Below, in pieces: positions 28,972 to 37,452 of a stretch of 64,000 nucleotides of DNA (positions are counted from its first letter, which is position 1; the number at the start of each line of letters is the position of its first letter). Source of the DNA: Aureimonas glaciei (GTDB lineage: Bacteria; Pseudomonadota; Alphaproteobacteria; Rhizobiales; Rhizobiaceae); the NCBI RefSeq assembly GCF_014643375.1, contig NZ_BMJJ01000011.1:389-64388 (forward strand), given 5' to 3'. A program made the translations under genes and the position numbers. The notes beneath the pieces are model-generated. The model ran no database searches and had not been told where the DNA came from. It worked only from the letters and a program-made list of their open reading frames with translations.

Positions 28972-30586
28972 CGGTGACCGACACGTAATCGTAGTTGACG
29001 GGGATGTTCACGGGATCGACGAAGAGCGCGTCCGCGCCCGTCATGCGCGCCGACTTGATGGTGTAGCGCTGCTCGTTGAACACCGGCACCCAGGGCGCAT
29101 CGGCCATGATGGCGGTGTAGATCTCGCCCCAGAGCTTGTGGCGCTCCTCGGCCTTGGCCGGATCAGCGATGGAATCGGCCTCGACGGCCTTCTTGTCCAG
29201 GTCCTCGTTGCAGTACCAGGACCAGTTCCAGCCGCCCTCGACGGCGCCGGCGCAGCCGAGGATGGGCCCGTAGAAGTTGGACGGATCGGGGAAGTCGGCG
29301 ATCCAGCCCATGCCGCCCGACCAGATCATCGCAGCACCCTCCGGCGATCCGCCGGCGGCGATGACATTGGCCTGCGCCAGCGACTGGATCGAGGCCTTGA
29401 TGCCGATGGCGGCGAGATCCTGCTGGATCGCCTGGGCGATGCGCGGCTGCGGATCGGTGTTGGCGACGAAGAGTTCGGTCTCGAAGCCATCGACATGGCC
29501 GGCCTCGGCGAGCAGCGCCTTGGCGGCGGCGACGTCGTACTTGTAGCCGGCGAAATCCTTGACATAGCCCGGCATCGAGGGCGGCAGCGGCTGGTTGGCG
29601 GGCACCGCGCGGCCGTTGATGATCTGGACGATGCGGTCCTTGTTGATCGCCATGTTGACGGCCTGGCGCACCTTCACGTCGTCGAAGGGCTTCATGCGGG
29701 TGTTCATGGTGATGTAGCCGGTGTGCAGCTGGCCGCCTTCGACGACGCGCTCGGCCATCTCCGGATTGCCCATCACCTCGGTGAATTTTGCCGGCGGAAT
29801 GCCGTCGCCGGGAATGTCGATCTCGCCGTTCTGCAGGCGCAGCATGGCGACGATCGGCTCCTGGCCGATCTCGAAGGTGATGGTGTCGAGGCTCGGCACG
29901 TTGGCGCGCCAGTAGTCCGGGTTCTTCTTGAACACGACGCGCTGGCCGAGCGTCCATTCAGCGAGGCTGAAGGCGCCGGTGCCGACCGGCTGGCGGCCGA
30001 AATCGGCGCCGGCGGCGTCCACCGCCTCCTTCGGCACGACCGAGGCGAAGTTCAGCCCCATCACGTGCAGGAAGGTGGCGTCCGGCCGCGACAGCTCGAT
30101 CTTGACGGTCTTGGCGTCCGGCGTCGTCACGCCCGACAGGCTCTCGGCGGTGCCGGCGGCCATGGCGTCGAAGCCGGCGATGGCGCCGAAGAAGCCGGCG
30201 CCCGGGCTCTGCGTCTTCGGATTGGTGACGCGGTCGAGCGAGTATTTCACGTCCTCAGACGTCATCACCCTTCCGTTGTGGAATTTGACGCCATCGCGGA
30301 GGACGAAGGTGAAGGTCTTGCCGTCGGGCGAGATTTCGTAGCTTTCGGCAAGGCCCGGCCGCAGCGTCGTGGTGCCCGGCTCGTAGTCCATCAACCCGTC
30401 GAACAGGCTCTTGATCATCGACCAGTTCTGCCAGTCGTAGCCGATCGCCGGGTCGAGCGTGGCGACATCGTCCTTATAGGTGACGATGATCTCGCCGCCG
30501 GCCGTGCCTTGAGCGGCGGCGGGCAGCGGTGCGAAGGCGATCATCAGCGCCGAGGCGGCGACACCAAGCGAAAGAAAGGTCTTCAT
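28961..30586 (-). CDS. Family 5 (Dpp/Opp-type) solute-binding protein
   Basis: A 541-residue periplasmic protein. Sec signal peptide at 1-25 (cleavage after PLPAAAQ region). The mature part shows SBP_bac_5 features: DVATLDPAIGYDWQNWSMIKS, YEISPDGKTFTFVLRDGVKFHNG and the C-terminal region HKLWGEIYTAIMADAPWVPVFN. It should capture a peptide or, given the operon, an amide-containing compound for the two permeases. It overlaps the amidase gene by 11 bases and starts 32 bases after the permease stop. Confidence 0.92.
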   Translation of the reverse strand: MKTFLSLGVAASALMIAFAPLPAAAQGTAGGEIIVTYKDDVATLDPAIGYDWQNWSMIKSLFDGLMDYEPGTTTLRPGLAESYEISPDGKTFTFVLRDGVKFHNGRVMTSEDVKYSLDRVTNPKTQSPGAGFFGAIAGFDAMAAGTAESLSGVTTPDAKTVKIELSRPDATFLHVMGLNFASVVPKEAVDAAGADFGRQPVGTGAFSLAEWTLGQRVVFKKNPDYWRANVPSLDTITFEIGQEPIVAMLRLQNGEIDIPGDGIPPAKFTEVMGNPEMAERVVEGGQLHTGYITMNTRMKPFDDVKVRQAVNMAINKDRIVQIINGRAVPANQPLPPSMPGYVKDFAGYKYDVAAAKALLAEAGHVDGFETELFVANTDPQPRIAQAIQQDLAAIGIKASIQSLAQANVIAAGGSPEGAAMIWSGGMGWIADFPDPSNFYGPILGCAGAVEGGWNWSWYCNEDLDKKAVEADSIADPAKAEERHKLWGEIYTAIMADAPWVPVFNEQRYTIKSARMTGADALFVDPVNIPVNYDYVSVTDVQ

Positions 30587-30618
30587 CGCGGTTTCCTTTG
30601 GGTTGGACTTGAAGGGCT

Positions 30619-31539
30619 TCAGCGCAGCTTGATGCGCGGATCGACGAAAGGGGCGAGGAGATCGGCCAGGAGATTGCCGAGGACGATGGCGACGGCGGAG
30701 ACGAGGGTGACGCCCATGATGATCGGCAGGTCGACGCGCTGGATCGCCTGCCAGGCGAGCTGGCCGATGCCCGGCCAGCCGAACACGCCCTCGACGACGA
30801 CGATGCCCGACATGAACAGGCCGATGTCGATGCCGATCATCGCGATCACCGGCAGGATGGCGTTGGGCAGGGCATGCCGGATGAGGATGGTGCGGCCGCC
30901 GAGACCCTTGGCGCGGGCGGTGCGGATATAGTCCTGGCGCAGGACGTCGATCATCGACGAGCGCATCATGCGGGAATACCAGCCGGCGCCGATGATGCCG
31001 AGCGTCAGGGCCGGCAGCACGAGGTGGCGCCAGGTGCCGTAGCCGCCGATCGGGAACCAGCCGAGCTGGTAGGCGAAGACGTAGAGAAGCAGCAGACCGA
31101 CGACGAACTGCGGCGCCGAAACGCCGACGAAGGAGGCGACCATCAGCGCCTGGTCGGTGCCGCTGCCGCGCCGCACCGCCGCGATCAGCCCCATGGAGAC
31201 GCCGATGACGAGCTCCGTACCGATCGCCGCGGCCATCAGCAGGAGGCTCGCCGGCAGGCGCGCGCCGATCAGTTCGGCGACCTCGGAGCGCTGCAGATAG
31301 GAGCGTCCGAGATCGCCCTGCAGCAGGCCCATGAAGTAACGCCCGTACTGGACGAGGAAAGGCTGGTCGAGGCCGAGCTGGGTGCGGATGTTTTCGACCA
31401 TCTGCGGCGAGGCGGTGCGGCCGGCGATCTGCCGCACGGGGTCCGCCGGCAGGAGATAGAGGAGCGCGAAGGTGACGAAGGAGACGCCGACGAGGATGAG
31501 GACGGCCTGGAACAGGCGACGCAGGAGATAGACGGCCAT
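30619..31539 (-). CDS. Dpp-type ABC permease (DppB-like)
   Basis: A 306-residue inner-membrane permease. The opening MAVYLLRRLFQAVLILVGVS and the LYLLPADPVRQIAGR stretch are typical of DppB/GsiC. The EAA loop is YIRTARAKGLGGRTILIRHA (about 195-214). A much longer in-frame extension upstream is a shadow of the neighbouring gene; the ATG at 31539 overlaps the preceding stop by one base (TGATG) and begins the conserved protein. Pairs with the DppC-like permease upstream. Confidence 0.92.
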   Translation of the reverse strand: MAVYLLRRLFQAVLILVGVSFVTFALLYLLPADPVRQIAGRTASPQMVENIRTQLGLDQPFLVQYGRYFMGLLQGDLGRSYLQRSEVAELIGARLPASLLLMAAAIGTELVIGVSMGLIAAVRRGSGTDQALMVASFVGVSAPQFVVGLLLLYVFAYQLGWFPIGGYGTWRHLVLPALTLGIIGAGWYSRMMRSSMIDVLRQDYIRTARAKGLGGRTILIRHALPNAILPVIAMIGIDIGLFMSGIVVVEGVFGWPGIGQLAWQAIQRVDLPIIMGVTLVSAVAIVLGNLLADLLAPFVDPRIKLR

Positions 31540-32441
31540 CAGTCGCGCCCTCGCTCGGTCGGGTCGAGCACGTCGCGGAGCGCGTCGCCGACGAGGTTGA
31601 AGGCGAGCGCCACGATCAGGATGATCGCGCCGGGAAAAAACACCAGCCAGGGCGCCGCCTGGAAATAGGTCTGGTTCTCGAAGATGATGTTGCCCCAGGA
31701 GGCGTCCGGCGGCTGCACGCCGACGCCGAGATAGGACAGCGTCGCCTCCAAGAGCACCGTCGTCGAGATGCCGAGCGTACCGTAGACGATGACGGTGGAG
31801 GTGAGGTGCGGCAGGATGTGGCGGAAGAGGATGCGTGAGGGCGAGGCGCCGAGGCTGCGCTCGGCGGCGATGTATTCGCGCTCCGACAGTGCCCGCGTCT
31901 CGCCGTAGACGACGCGCGCCACCTGCACCCAGTTCACCAGCGCGATGACGAGGGCGACGATCCACAGGCTGGGACTCAAGACGGCGGCGAGGCAGATGGC
32001 GAGGAGCAGCGCCGGAAAGGCCATCATCAAATCGGTGAAGCGCATCATCAGCCCGCCGATCCAGCCTTGGACATAGCCGGCGACGACGCCGACGGCGGTG
32101 CCGATGAGGAGCGCCGCGCCATTGGCGACGATGCCGATGATGAGCGAGTTGCGCGCGCCGTAGAGCAGGCGCGTCAGGAGATCGCGGCCGAGGAGATCGG
32201 TGCCGAGCCAGTAGGTCGCTGTCGGCCCGAGCGGCGCGCCTTCGATGGTCAGGCCGTCGAAGAACTGCTCGTTCGGATCGAAAGGCGCGATCCACGGCGC
32301 CGCAATGGCGGCGAAGACGACGATGCCGATGATGGCCAGGCCGAAGACGGCGAGCTTGCGCTTCAGCAGCCGCGCCCAGACGCCGCGGGCGACGGGCACG
32401 GCGGGAACGGCGACGATATCGGGGGCGACGGGCATGCTCAT
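31539..32441 (-). CDS. Dpp-type ABC permease (DppC-like)
   Basis: A 300-residue permease. A cytoplasmic N-terminus of about 33 residues precedes the first helix (AVFGLAIIGIVVFAAIAAPW). LGTDLLGRDLLTRLLYGARNS is the DppC-family hallmark and the EAA loop is YIAAERSLGASPSRILFRHI. The start at 32441 overlaps the ANTAR-regulator stop in an ATGA, showing that sensor, antiterminator and transporter are cotranscribed. Confidence 0.92.
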   Translation of the reverse strand: MSMPVAPDIVAVPAVPVARGVWARLLKRKLAVFGLAIIGIVVFAAIAAPWIAPFDPNEQFFDGLTIEGAPLGPTATYWLGTDLLGRDLLTRLLYGARNSLIIGIVANGAALLIGTAVGVVAGYVQGWIGGLMMRFTDLMMAFPALLLAICLAAVLSPSLWIVALVIALVNWVQVARVVYGETRALSEREYIAAERSLGASPSRILFRHILPHLTSTVIVYGTLGISTTVLLEATLSYLGVGVQPPDASWGNIIFENQTYFQAAPWLVFFPGAIILIVALAFNLVGDALRDVLDPTERGRD

Positions 32442-33070
32442 GCGAGACCTCCCTGCCGGCCGGCAGCGCCGGGCCCGGACTTTTCGTCCTGGCCCGCTTC
32501 CTCTTTCAGGGCATTGATGCGGCGGGCCGCCTCCTCGATCGTCACCTGCCAGCCCATGGCGAGCGTACGCAGCTGCGCAAAGGCCTGCTCCTCGCCGATG
32601 CCGCCGGTGGAGAGCGCCACCACGGCCTTGACCACGCTCTGCCGCTCGCCGACGCGCTCGCGCAGCATCGCGACCTCGCGCGCCAGCGTCTGCCGCGCGT
32701 CGAAACCCTGACGGGCGATCAAAAGCGCGGAATAGACGCCGGCATTGCCGACGGGCTTCAGGATCTGCGCATCGGCGCGGTGCGACAGCGCCCATTCGAT
32801 CCGGCCGGGCGCTTCCGAGCCGATCAGCGCGACGAGCGGCATCGGCGCTTCGCCGGGCTTCCACGGAAACTGCGCGTCGAAGCCGAGATCGGCGTCGAAG
32901 AACAGGAAATCGGCGGCGAGTGCGGAGGCCGGCAGGTCGGGCCAGCATTCCTCGACCTCGAGGCCGATGGCCGCGAGCTGCCGCAGGATCGCCGTCACCG
33001 TCTGGTGCGGCCGGTGCAGGACGAGGGCGCGGCGGCCGCCGAGATTGGGAATGCGCGGACGGCGGCTCAC
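32438..33070 (-). CDS. AmiR-like ANTAR-domain antiterminator
   Basis: A 210-residue protein with the AmiR layout. A degenerate receiver-like domain (about 14-115) starts RRALVLHRPHQTVTAILRQL. A coiled-coil segment follows (about 118-145, AREVAMLRERVGERQSVVKAVV), then a three-helix ANTAR RNA-binding domain (about 138-190, EEQAFAQLRTLAMGWQVTIE). AmiR-type proteins are held inactive by AmiC and, when released, bind leader RNA and prevent termination. The gene overlaps both neighbours by four bases. The leader of this operon has a matching intrinsic terminator, which supports the role. Confidence 0.88.
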   Translation of the reverse strand: MSRRPRIPNLGGRRALVLHRPHQTVTAILRQLAAIGLEVEECWPDLPASALAADFLFFDADLGFDAQFPWKPGEAPMPLVALIGSEAPGRIEWALSHRADAQILKPVGNAGVYSALLIARQGFDARQTLAREVAMLRERVGERQSVVKAVVALSTGGIGEEQAFAQLRTLAMGWQVTIEEAARRINALKEEAGQDEKSGPGAAGRQGGLA

Positions 33071-34173
33071 TGCACCACCCTCAGGCCGGGCCGGGCGAAG
33101 ACCGTGTGCGGGTCATAGCGCGAGAGATAGGGATCGGGCGCCACCAGAGGGCTCGATTCCAGCACCTCGAACCCCGCGCCGCGAATGCGGCCGAGCTTCA
33201 CCGGCAGGCTGGAATGCTGGGTCTGGCGGTCGATGGCGATGCGGCCGAGGGCGGTGGTGAAGATCTGCCCCTCGAAGGCGCCGGCCGTCACCTCCGGGGC
33301 ATCGCTGCCGGTGCGCGCGATCGTCGCCGCCAGCACCGTCACCGCCGAATGCGCTGCAGCCATGAAGGAGGAGGTCGGGCCCGGCACGGCCAGCTTGGCA
33401 TCATGGAAGAACGGCCCGATCGACAGGTGCCCCTCGCCGCTGCCGCCGAGCGCCGGCAGCTCGGGCTCGGTCAGATTGCAGCTGACGATCGGCCGCCGGT
33501 CCGGCCGGAACCGCGCATCGGCCTCGCCGAGCGCGGCATAGGCCTTGAAGAAGGCGTAGGACGAGGGACCGATCAGATTGTTGAGGACGAAGTTCGGCAG
33601 CGTGGCGCGGATCTCTTCGATGAGCCTCGCGACATCGGTGTCGCCCATCGGCAGGTAACGCTCGCCGCGCACCTCGCCGCCGGCGTCGGCGACCAGATCG
33701 CGGGCGACGCGGTTCATCTCCCAGCCCCAGATGTAGTTGGAGCCGACGAGAAAGGCGTCGCGGCCGAAGCGCGGCACGACATGGGCGACCAGCGGCACCA
33801 GATGCTGGTTCGGGCAGGCATGGCTGTAGACGACGTGCTCGCTCGCCTCGAACCCCTCATAGGGCGCAGGATACCAGAGCAGGCCGCCGCATTTCTCCAG
33901 CACCGGAATGACTTCCTTGCGGCTCCAGGAGGTGATGCAGCCGACCACATGCCGCGCGCCCGATCGCTTGAGAATATCCTCGCAGAGCGGCGCATAGGCG
34001 TCGATCCGCCCCTCCGGGTCACGCTCCACCGGAACGAAGGTCACGCTCGCCTGCGGATCGGCGTTGACGGACTCGACAGCCATCATCGCCCCGTCGCGGC
34101 AGGCTTCGCCGAGCAGCGAATAGTTGCCGGAGCGGGAAAACAGCAGCCCGAGTTCGATGCGCTTGCGGAGCAA
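33067..34173 (-). CDS. AmiC-like amide sensor (periplasmic-binding-fold, cytoplasmic)
   Basis: A 368-residue type I periplasmic-binding-fold protein without a signal peptide, opening LGLLFSRSGNYSLLGEACRDGA. It continues with the AmiC/UrtA-family HVVGCITSWSRKEVIPVLEK and LLWYPAPYEGFEASEHVVYS. AmiC binds amides and controls AmiR by forming a complex. Lack of an export signal and overlap with the ANTAR gene argue for regulator rather than transporter component. The frame opens with a TTG at 34185 whose codons contain the GGGAGGGG ribosome site; the second TTG at 34173, correctly spaced after that site, is the more likely start. Confidence 0.87.
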   Translation of the reverse strand: MLRKRIELGLLFSRSGNYSLLGEACRDGAMMAVESVNADPQASVTFVPVERDPEGRIDAYAPLCEDILKRSGARHVVGCITSWSRKEVIPVLEKCGGLLWYPAPYEGFEASEHVVYSHACPNQHLVPLVAHVVPRFGRDAFLVGSNYIWGWEMNRVARDLVADAGGEVRGERYLPMGDTDVARLIEEIRATLPNFVLNNLIGPSSYAFFKAYAALGEADARFRPDRRPIVSCNLTEPELPALGGSGEGHLSIGPFFHDAKLAVPGPTSSFMAAAHSAVTVLAATIARTGSDAPEVTAGAFEGQIFTTALGRIAIDRQTQHSSLPVKLGRIRGAGFEVLESSPLVAPDPYLSRYDPHTVFARPGLRVVQ

Positions 34174-34187
34174 GGCCCCTCCCAATG

Positions 34188-34235
34188 AAAAAGGCCCCGT
34201 CGTCCCACATGCCAGAGGCGGGGACGATCGGGGCC
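34188..34235 (-). terminator. Intrinsic terminator in the leader of the amide operon
   Basis: Read on the minus strand: GGCCCCG, a small bulge, CGTCCC, a 14-base loop, GGGACG, CGGGGCC, then TTTTT. This is a complete rho-independent terminator and it lies between the predicted promoter and the first gene, 15 bases before the sensor start. It would stop transcription of the whole operon unless prevented, as expected of an ANTAR-controlled attenuator. Confidence 0.82.
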
Positions 34236-34261
34236 ATGATGCCGCCCGGCAGCGGGGCCGG
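34231..34261 (-). promoter_or_regulatory. Candidate antiterminator hairpins (ANTAR target)
   Basis: Minus-strand RNA upstream of the terminator can form two small hairpins. The first (34246-34261) is CCGGC-CCCGCU-GCCGG with a six-base loop. The second (34231-34247) is GGGC...GCCC, with AUCAUG looping between GGC and GCC; it uses the same bases as the 5' arm of the terminator, so the two folds exclude each other. Tandem six-base loops are the ANTAR signature, but the canonical loop has A at position 1 and G at position 4. Here the first loop has only G4 and the second only A1. Confidence 0.5.
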
Positions 34262-34272
34262 TATGTGGCGTC

Positions 34273-34300
34273 ACCGTAGCAACCGCCCTGTCGCTGTCAA
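34273..34300 (-). promoter_or_regulatory. Sigma-70-type promoter of the amide operon
   Basis: On the minus strand TTGACA (34300-34295) and TACGGT (34278-34273) are separated by 16 bases. This would start RNA near 34266 and give a leader of about 90 bases that contains the hairpins and the terminator before the sensor gene. Confidence 0.6.
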
Positions 34301-34408
34301 GCCGACATGCACCGAAATTGCACAGGTCGTTAAAATGAGCAGGCTCCCAATTCACTGAGCCTTAACATCTGCCTTCAATACTCCGAGGTGCCTCCGGAGA
34401 GTTCTGTG

Positions 34409-35764
34409 ATGATCGTACAGCGTTTTCGCCGCTTTCTCAGCGCCCGCGGCGGCAGCTTGCCCTTGATGACGGCCCTCTTGCTGGTCCCGATGACGATCCT
34501 GTCCGGCGGTGCCGTCGACCTGATCGCGCACGAGAAGCTGCGGACCGAGCTTCAGGATGCGCTGGATCGCGGCGTCCTGGCCGCCGCCGCGCTGTCGCAG
34601 ACGCAGACCGCCGAACAGACGGTGACGAACTACCTGCGGAAGGCCATGCCCAACCGGACCGTGCTGCTGCAGGTCACGGAAGACCGGACGATCAATTCCC
34701 GCAAGGTCACGGCCACGGCCACCCTGCCCTACACCCCCTCCTTTCTGAAACTGGCCGGCCTCACCACGCTCAGCGTCCCCGCCACCTCCGTGGCGCAGGA
34801 GAAGCGGCAGAAGGTGGAGATGTCGCTCGTCCTCGATATTTCCGGGTCCATGTACGACAATGGCGGCATGGTCCAGCTGAAGCCGGCGGCCAAGGCCTTC
34901 ATCGACACCATGCTGAAGACGGAAACGCGTCCCGTCACCTCCGTCAGCATCGTGCCCTTCGCCGGGCAGGTGAACCTTGGACAGGGCGTCTTCGACTATC
35001 TCGCCTCCGGCCAGAGAGTCGATGGCAAGACGGACTACGTCAGGCGCCATTCCTACAGCTCCTGCTTCGAGATGCTCGGCACGGACTTCGGCGCCGCCAT
35101 ACCCGCTTTCCCGTCACGCGATCACGTGCCGCACTTCACCTATTACAACTACAATGCCAGGGGAAAGCAGCCCTGGTGGTGCCCGACCGACGACGCCTCG
35201 GTCAGCTATCTCTCCAACGATCCCACCTATCTCAAGGCCCGCATCGACGCGCTGCAGCCCTTCGACGGCACCGGCACCGCCTACGGCATGAAATGGGCCC
35301 AGCTGCTTCTGGACCCGGCCATGCGCCCGGCCGTCACGGGCATCGCCGCCCGCAATCTGGCGCCGATCCCCGCGGCGTTCGTCGGCCGCCCGGCCGCCTT
35401 CGACGATACCGAGACGATGAAGTTCATCGTGCTGATGACCGACGGTCAGATCGGCTTCCAGCCGCGGCCGGCCAGCCTGACCACCAACGCCGTCACGAAC
35501 AAGAACATCAGCGCCAATGCCGACCACCGCGAGATCTTCTCCGGCCAGGTCGGCGCCCAGTACAAGCAGATCTGCGACTACTCGAAGTCGAAGGGCATCA
35601 CCGTCTTCACCATCGCCTTCAAGATCAGCGACAACGCCGTGGCCAACAGCCTCGCCGCCTGTGCCAGCAACGCCTCCTATGCCTTTCGCGTCGACGGTCT
35701 CGACATTGCCAACGCCTTCCAGTCGATCGCGACGGCGATCCAGAAGATCAAGCTGATCGGCTGA
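34409..35764 (+). CDS. TadG-like protein with von Willebrand factor A domain
   Basis: A 451-residue protein. The N-terminal TadE/G-like segment (RFRRFLSARGGSLPLMTALL, about 4-23) leads into one membrane helix. A vWA domain follows from about residue 137, with the MIDAS motif DISGS at 143-147. The rest contains many Tyr-rich segments and a C-terminal DIANAFQSIATAIQKIKL. TadG-like proteins are pseudopilin-related parts of the Flp/Tad pilus apparatus at the cell envelope. The ATG at 34409 is preferred over 34388 since it follows GGAGA and begins the conserved basic stretch. First of three tandem Tad-type genes; no tadA/B/C or flp gene is nearby. Confidence 0.87.
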   Translation: MIVQRFRRFLSARGGSLPLMTALLLVPMTILSGGAVDLIAHEKLRTELQDALDRGVLAAAALSQTQTAEQTVTNYLRKAMPNRTVLLQVTEDRTINSRKVTATATLPYTPSFLKLAGLTTLSVPATSVAQEKRQKVEMSLVLDISGSMYDNGGMVQLKPAAKAFIDTMLKTETRPVTSVSIVPFAGQVNLGQGVFDYLASGQRVDGKTDYVRRHSYSSCFEMLGTDFGAAIPAFPSRDHVPHFTYYNYNARGKQPWWCPTDDASVSYLSNDPTYLKARIDALQPFDGTGTAYGMKWAQLLLDPAMRPAVTGIAARNLAPIPAAFVGRPAAFDDTETMKFIVLMTDGQIGFQPRPASLTTNAVTNKNISANADHREIFSGQVGAQYKQICDYSKSKGITVFTIAFKISDNAVANSLAACASNASYAFRVDGLDIANAFQSIATAIQKIKLIG

Positions 35765-35766
35765 CC

Positions 35767-36291
35767 ATGCAGCGCGCTTTCCAACGCCTGCTGCGGGATC
35801 GTGGCGCGGCCACGGCGGTGGAATTCGCCTTCGTCGCGCCGCTCTTCTTCGCCCTGGTGCTGTCGACCTTCGAGGTCGGCTGGACGATGACGCAGGGAAT
35901 GATGCTCGATCGGGCCCTCGACCAGACCATCCGCCAGGTCCGCCTGGGCGGACCAGATGCGCCCCAGACACAGGAGGCGATCCGCGGCGCCATCTGTTCG
36001 AAGACGCCGGTCATCCTCGACTGCCGCAACGTGCTTTCGGTCGAGTTGGTCACGATCAGGACGCCGGCCGACTTTCCGTCCGACACGGCGCGGTGCATCG
36101 ACCGTTCCGGAAAGGTCAACCCGACGCTGCGGTTTACCACGGGCAACCGCTCCGCGATGATCATGTATGTGCGCGCCTGCGCCGTCATCGATCCGCTGAC
36201 GCCGCTGATCGGGCTCGCTCTGGCCCTGCCGAAGGACTCCACCGGTGGCTATCGTCTGGTGTCCACCTCCGCCTTCATGAACGAACCGTGA
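35767..36291 (+). CDS. TadE-like pilus assembly protein
   Basis: A 174-residue protein with the TadE signature: short basic N-terminus, RGAATAVEFAFVAPLFFALVLSTFEVGWT (the prepilin-like Glu of VEFAF followed by a helix, about 12-40), then an extracytoplasmic domain. Four Cys residues (in AICSK, LDCRN, ARCID, RACAV) could form disulfides. The start lies two bases after the TadG-like stop; a longer in-frame opening is a shadow of that gene. The stop overlaps the next start by one base. Confidence 0.88.
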   Translation: MQRAFQRLLRDRGAATAVEFAFVAPLFFALVLSTFEVGWTMTQGMMLDRALDQTIRQVRLGGPDAPQTQEAIRGAICSKTPVILDCRNVLSVELVTIRTPADFPSDTARCIDRSGKVNPTLRFTTGNRSAMIMYVRACAVIDPLTPLIGLALALPKDSTGGYRLVSTSAFMNEP

Positions 36292-36836
36292 TGAGGAAGC
36301 TGCATTTTTCCAGCGGTTCGAAGCGGCGCTTCGGCAGGGACGAAGCCGGCGTGGTGGGCATCGAATTCGCCTTCATCGCCCCGGTCCTGGTCCTGCTGCT
36401 GCTGGGCTCGACGACCCTGTTCAACCTCATGCGCGACAACGGCCGCTGCGAGAAGGCGACCTTTACCATCGCCGACCTCCTCTCCCGTGAGACGGACGTC
36501 AACGACACCGATCTGGCCAACATGACCCAGATGTTCCTGAAGATGACCCCGGCCAGTGCCGCCAGCCGAACCCTGCGCATGACCAGTATCAAGAAGGCGG
36601 CCGGCAAGTTCAGCGTCGACTGGTCCTATGCGGTTTCGCCGCTCGCCAAGATGACGACGACCAGTATTCCGATCACCAAGCTTCCCGAAATCGCCGACGG
36701 CGATTCCTTCGTCCTCGTCGAGACGCATGTCTCCTATCGCCCGCTGTTCTCGATCGCCGGTCTCGTCAGCGGCACGCACGACAAGATGGCGATCAACCGT
36801 CCCCGCTTCACCTCGGCCATCGTGAAGACCGACTGA
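36291..36836 (+). CDS. TadE/TadG-family pseudopilin-like protein
   Basis: A 181-residue protein with DEAGVVGIEFAFIAPVLVLLLLGSTTLF (about 17-44), a second TadE-type Gly-Ile-Glu-Phe prepilin-like motif and helix. A mostly polar extracytoplasmic region follows with repeated threonine and lysine, ending in the TadE/G-like NRPRFTSAIVKTD. One-base overlap with the previous gene, closing a three-gene unit. Likely a minor pilin-like component anchored in the inner membrane. Confidence 0.85.
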   Translation: MRKLHFSSGSKRRFGRDEAGVVGIEFAFIAPVLVLLLLGSTTLFNLMRDNGRCEKATFTIADLLSRETDVNDTDLANMTQMFLKMTPASAASRTLRMTSIKKAAGKFSVDWSYAVSPLAKMTTTSIPITKLPEIADGDSFVLVETHVSYRPLFSIAGLVSGTHDKMAINRPRFTSAIVKTD

Positions 36837-36921
36837 CGGCGTCTTCAACTATTCGAGAGCAGATGACAGCGAGGGGTCGCCCGCGTAGAACACATTTCTC
36901 GCCGAGACCTTCAGGACAGCC

Positions 36922-37452
36922 GTGACTTCAGCCCATCTTCTTCTCCGCCAGGCCACGGCCGACGCGCACGATGTGGTCGATGCCGCCTTCGGACGCTTCG
37001 ATCTCACCCGTGCCGACGACTATCGCAACTTCCTGTCGGCCCAGGCCGAGGTGCTCGCGCCGCTGGAGGCGCTGCTGATGAAAAGCCCGCAGCTTCCGCC
37101 GTGGCGCCCCCGCCTGGCGCTGCTCGCCCGCGATCTCGCCGCGCTCGATGCTGATCTCCCGCACCCGGCGCCTGTGGATGGCCTGGACGGGCCGGGCGAG
37201 CTTCTGGGCGCGCTCTACGTGCTCGAGGGCTCTCGGCTCGGCGGCGGCATGCTGGTGCGCGGCGTCGGACCCGGCCTGCCACGAGAGTTTCTGGGCGCCA
37301 CCCATCTCAAGGGCGAATGGCGCGCGCTGCTGGCAGAACTGGATGCGGCCGCGCAAACCGCACCGGCCGAGGCGGCCATGCTGGCGGGGGCACGCCGGGT
37401 GTTCCGCCTCTACGCCGAAGCGGCGGAACGCGTGGCCACCGCCGCCGCCTGA
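36922..37452 (+). CDS. bphO: Biliverdin-producing heme oxygenase
   Basis: A 176-residue heme oxygenase that opens heme to biliverdin, the chromophore of the adjacent phytochrome. The proximal histidine is in RQATADAHDVVDAAFGRF (His at about residue 16). The distal-helix glycine motif is LLGALYVLEGSRLGGGMLVR (about 93-112). The start is GTG at 36922, following CAGGA. It is convergent with the phytochrome gene: its TGA at 37450-37452 is directly adjacent to the other gene's stop. The symbol follows the usual name for phytochrome-linked heme oxygenase. Confidence 0.92.
   Translation: MTSAHLLLRQATADAHDVVDAAFGRFDLTRADDYRNFLSAQAEVLAPLEALLMKSPQLPPWRPRLALLARDLAALDADLPHPAPVDGLDGPGELLGALYVLEGSRLGGGMLVRGVGPGLPREFLGATHLKGEWRALLAELDAAAQTAPAEAAMLAGARRVFRLYAEAAERVATAAA

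Noticed and set aside
32442-32948. Upstream extension of the DppC-like frame, apparently fused to the regulator
   Set aside because: The extension lies out of frame with and opposite no function in the ANTAR gene; the DppC family begins at the ATG at 32441, which overlaps the ANTAR stop.
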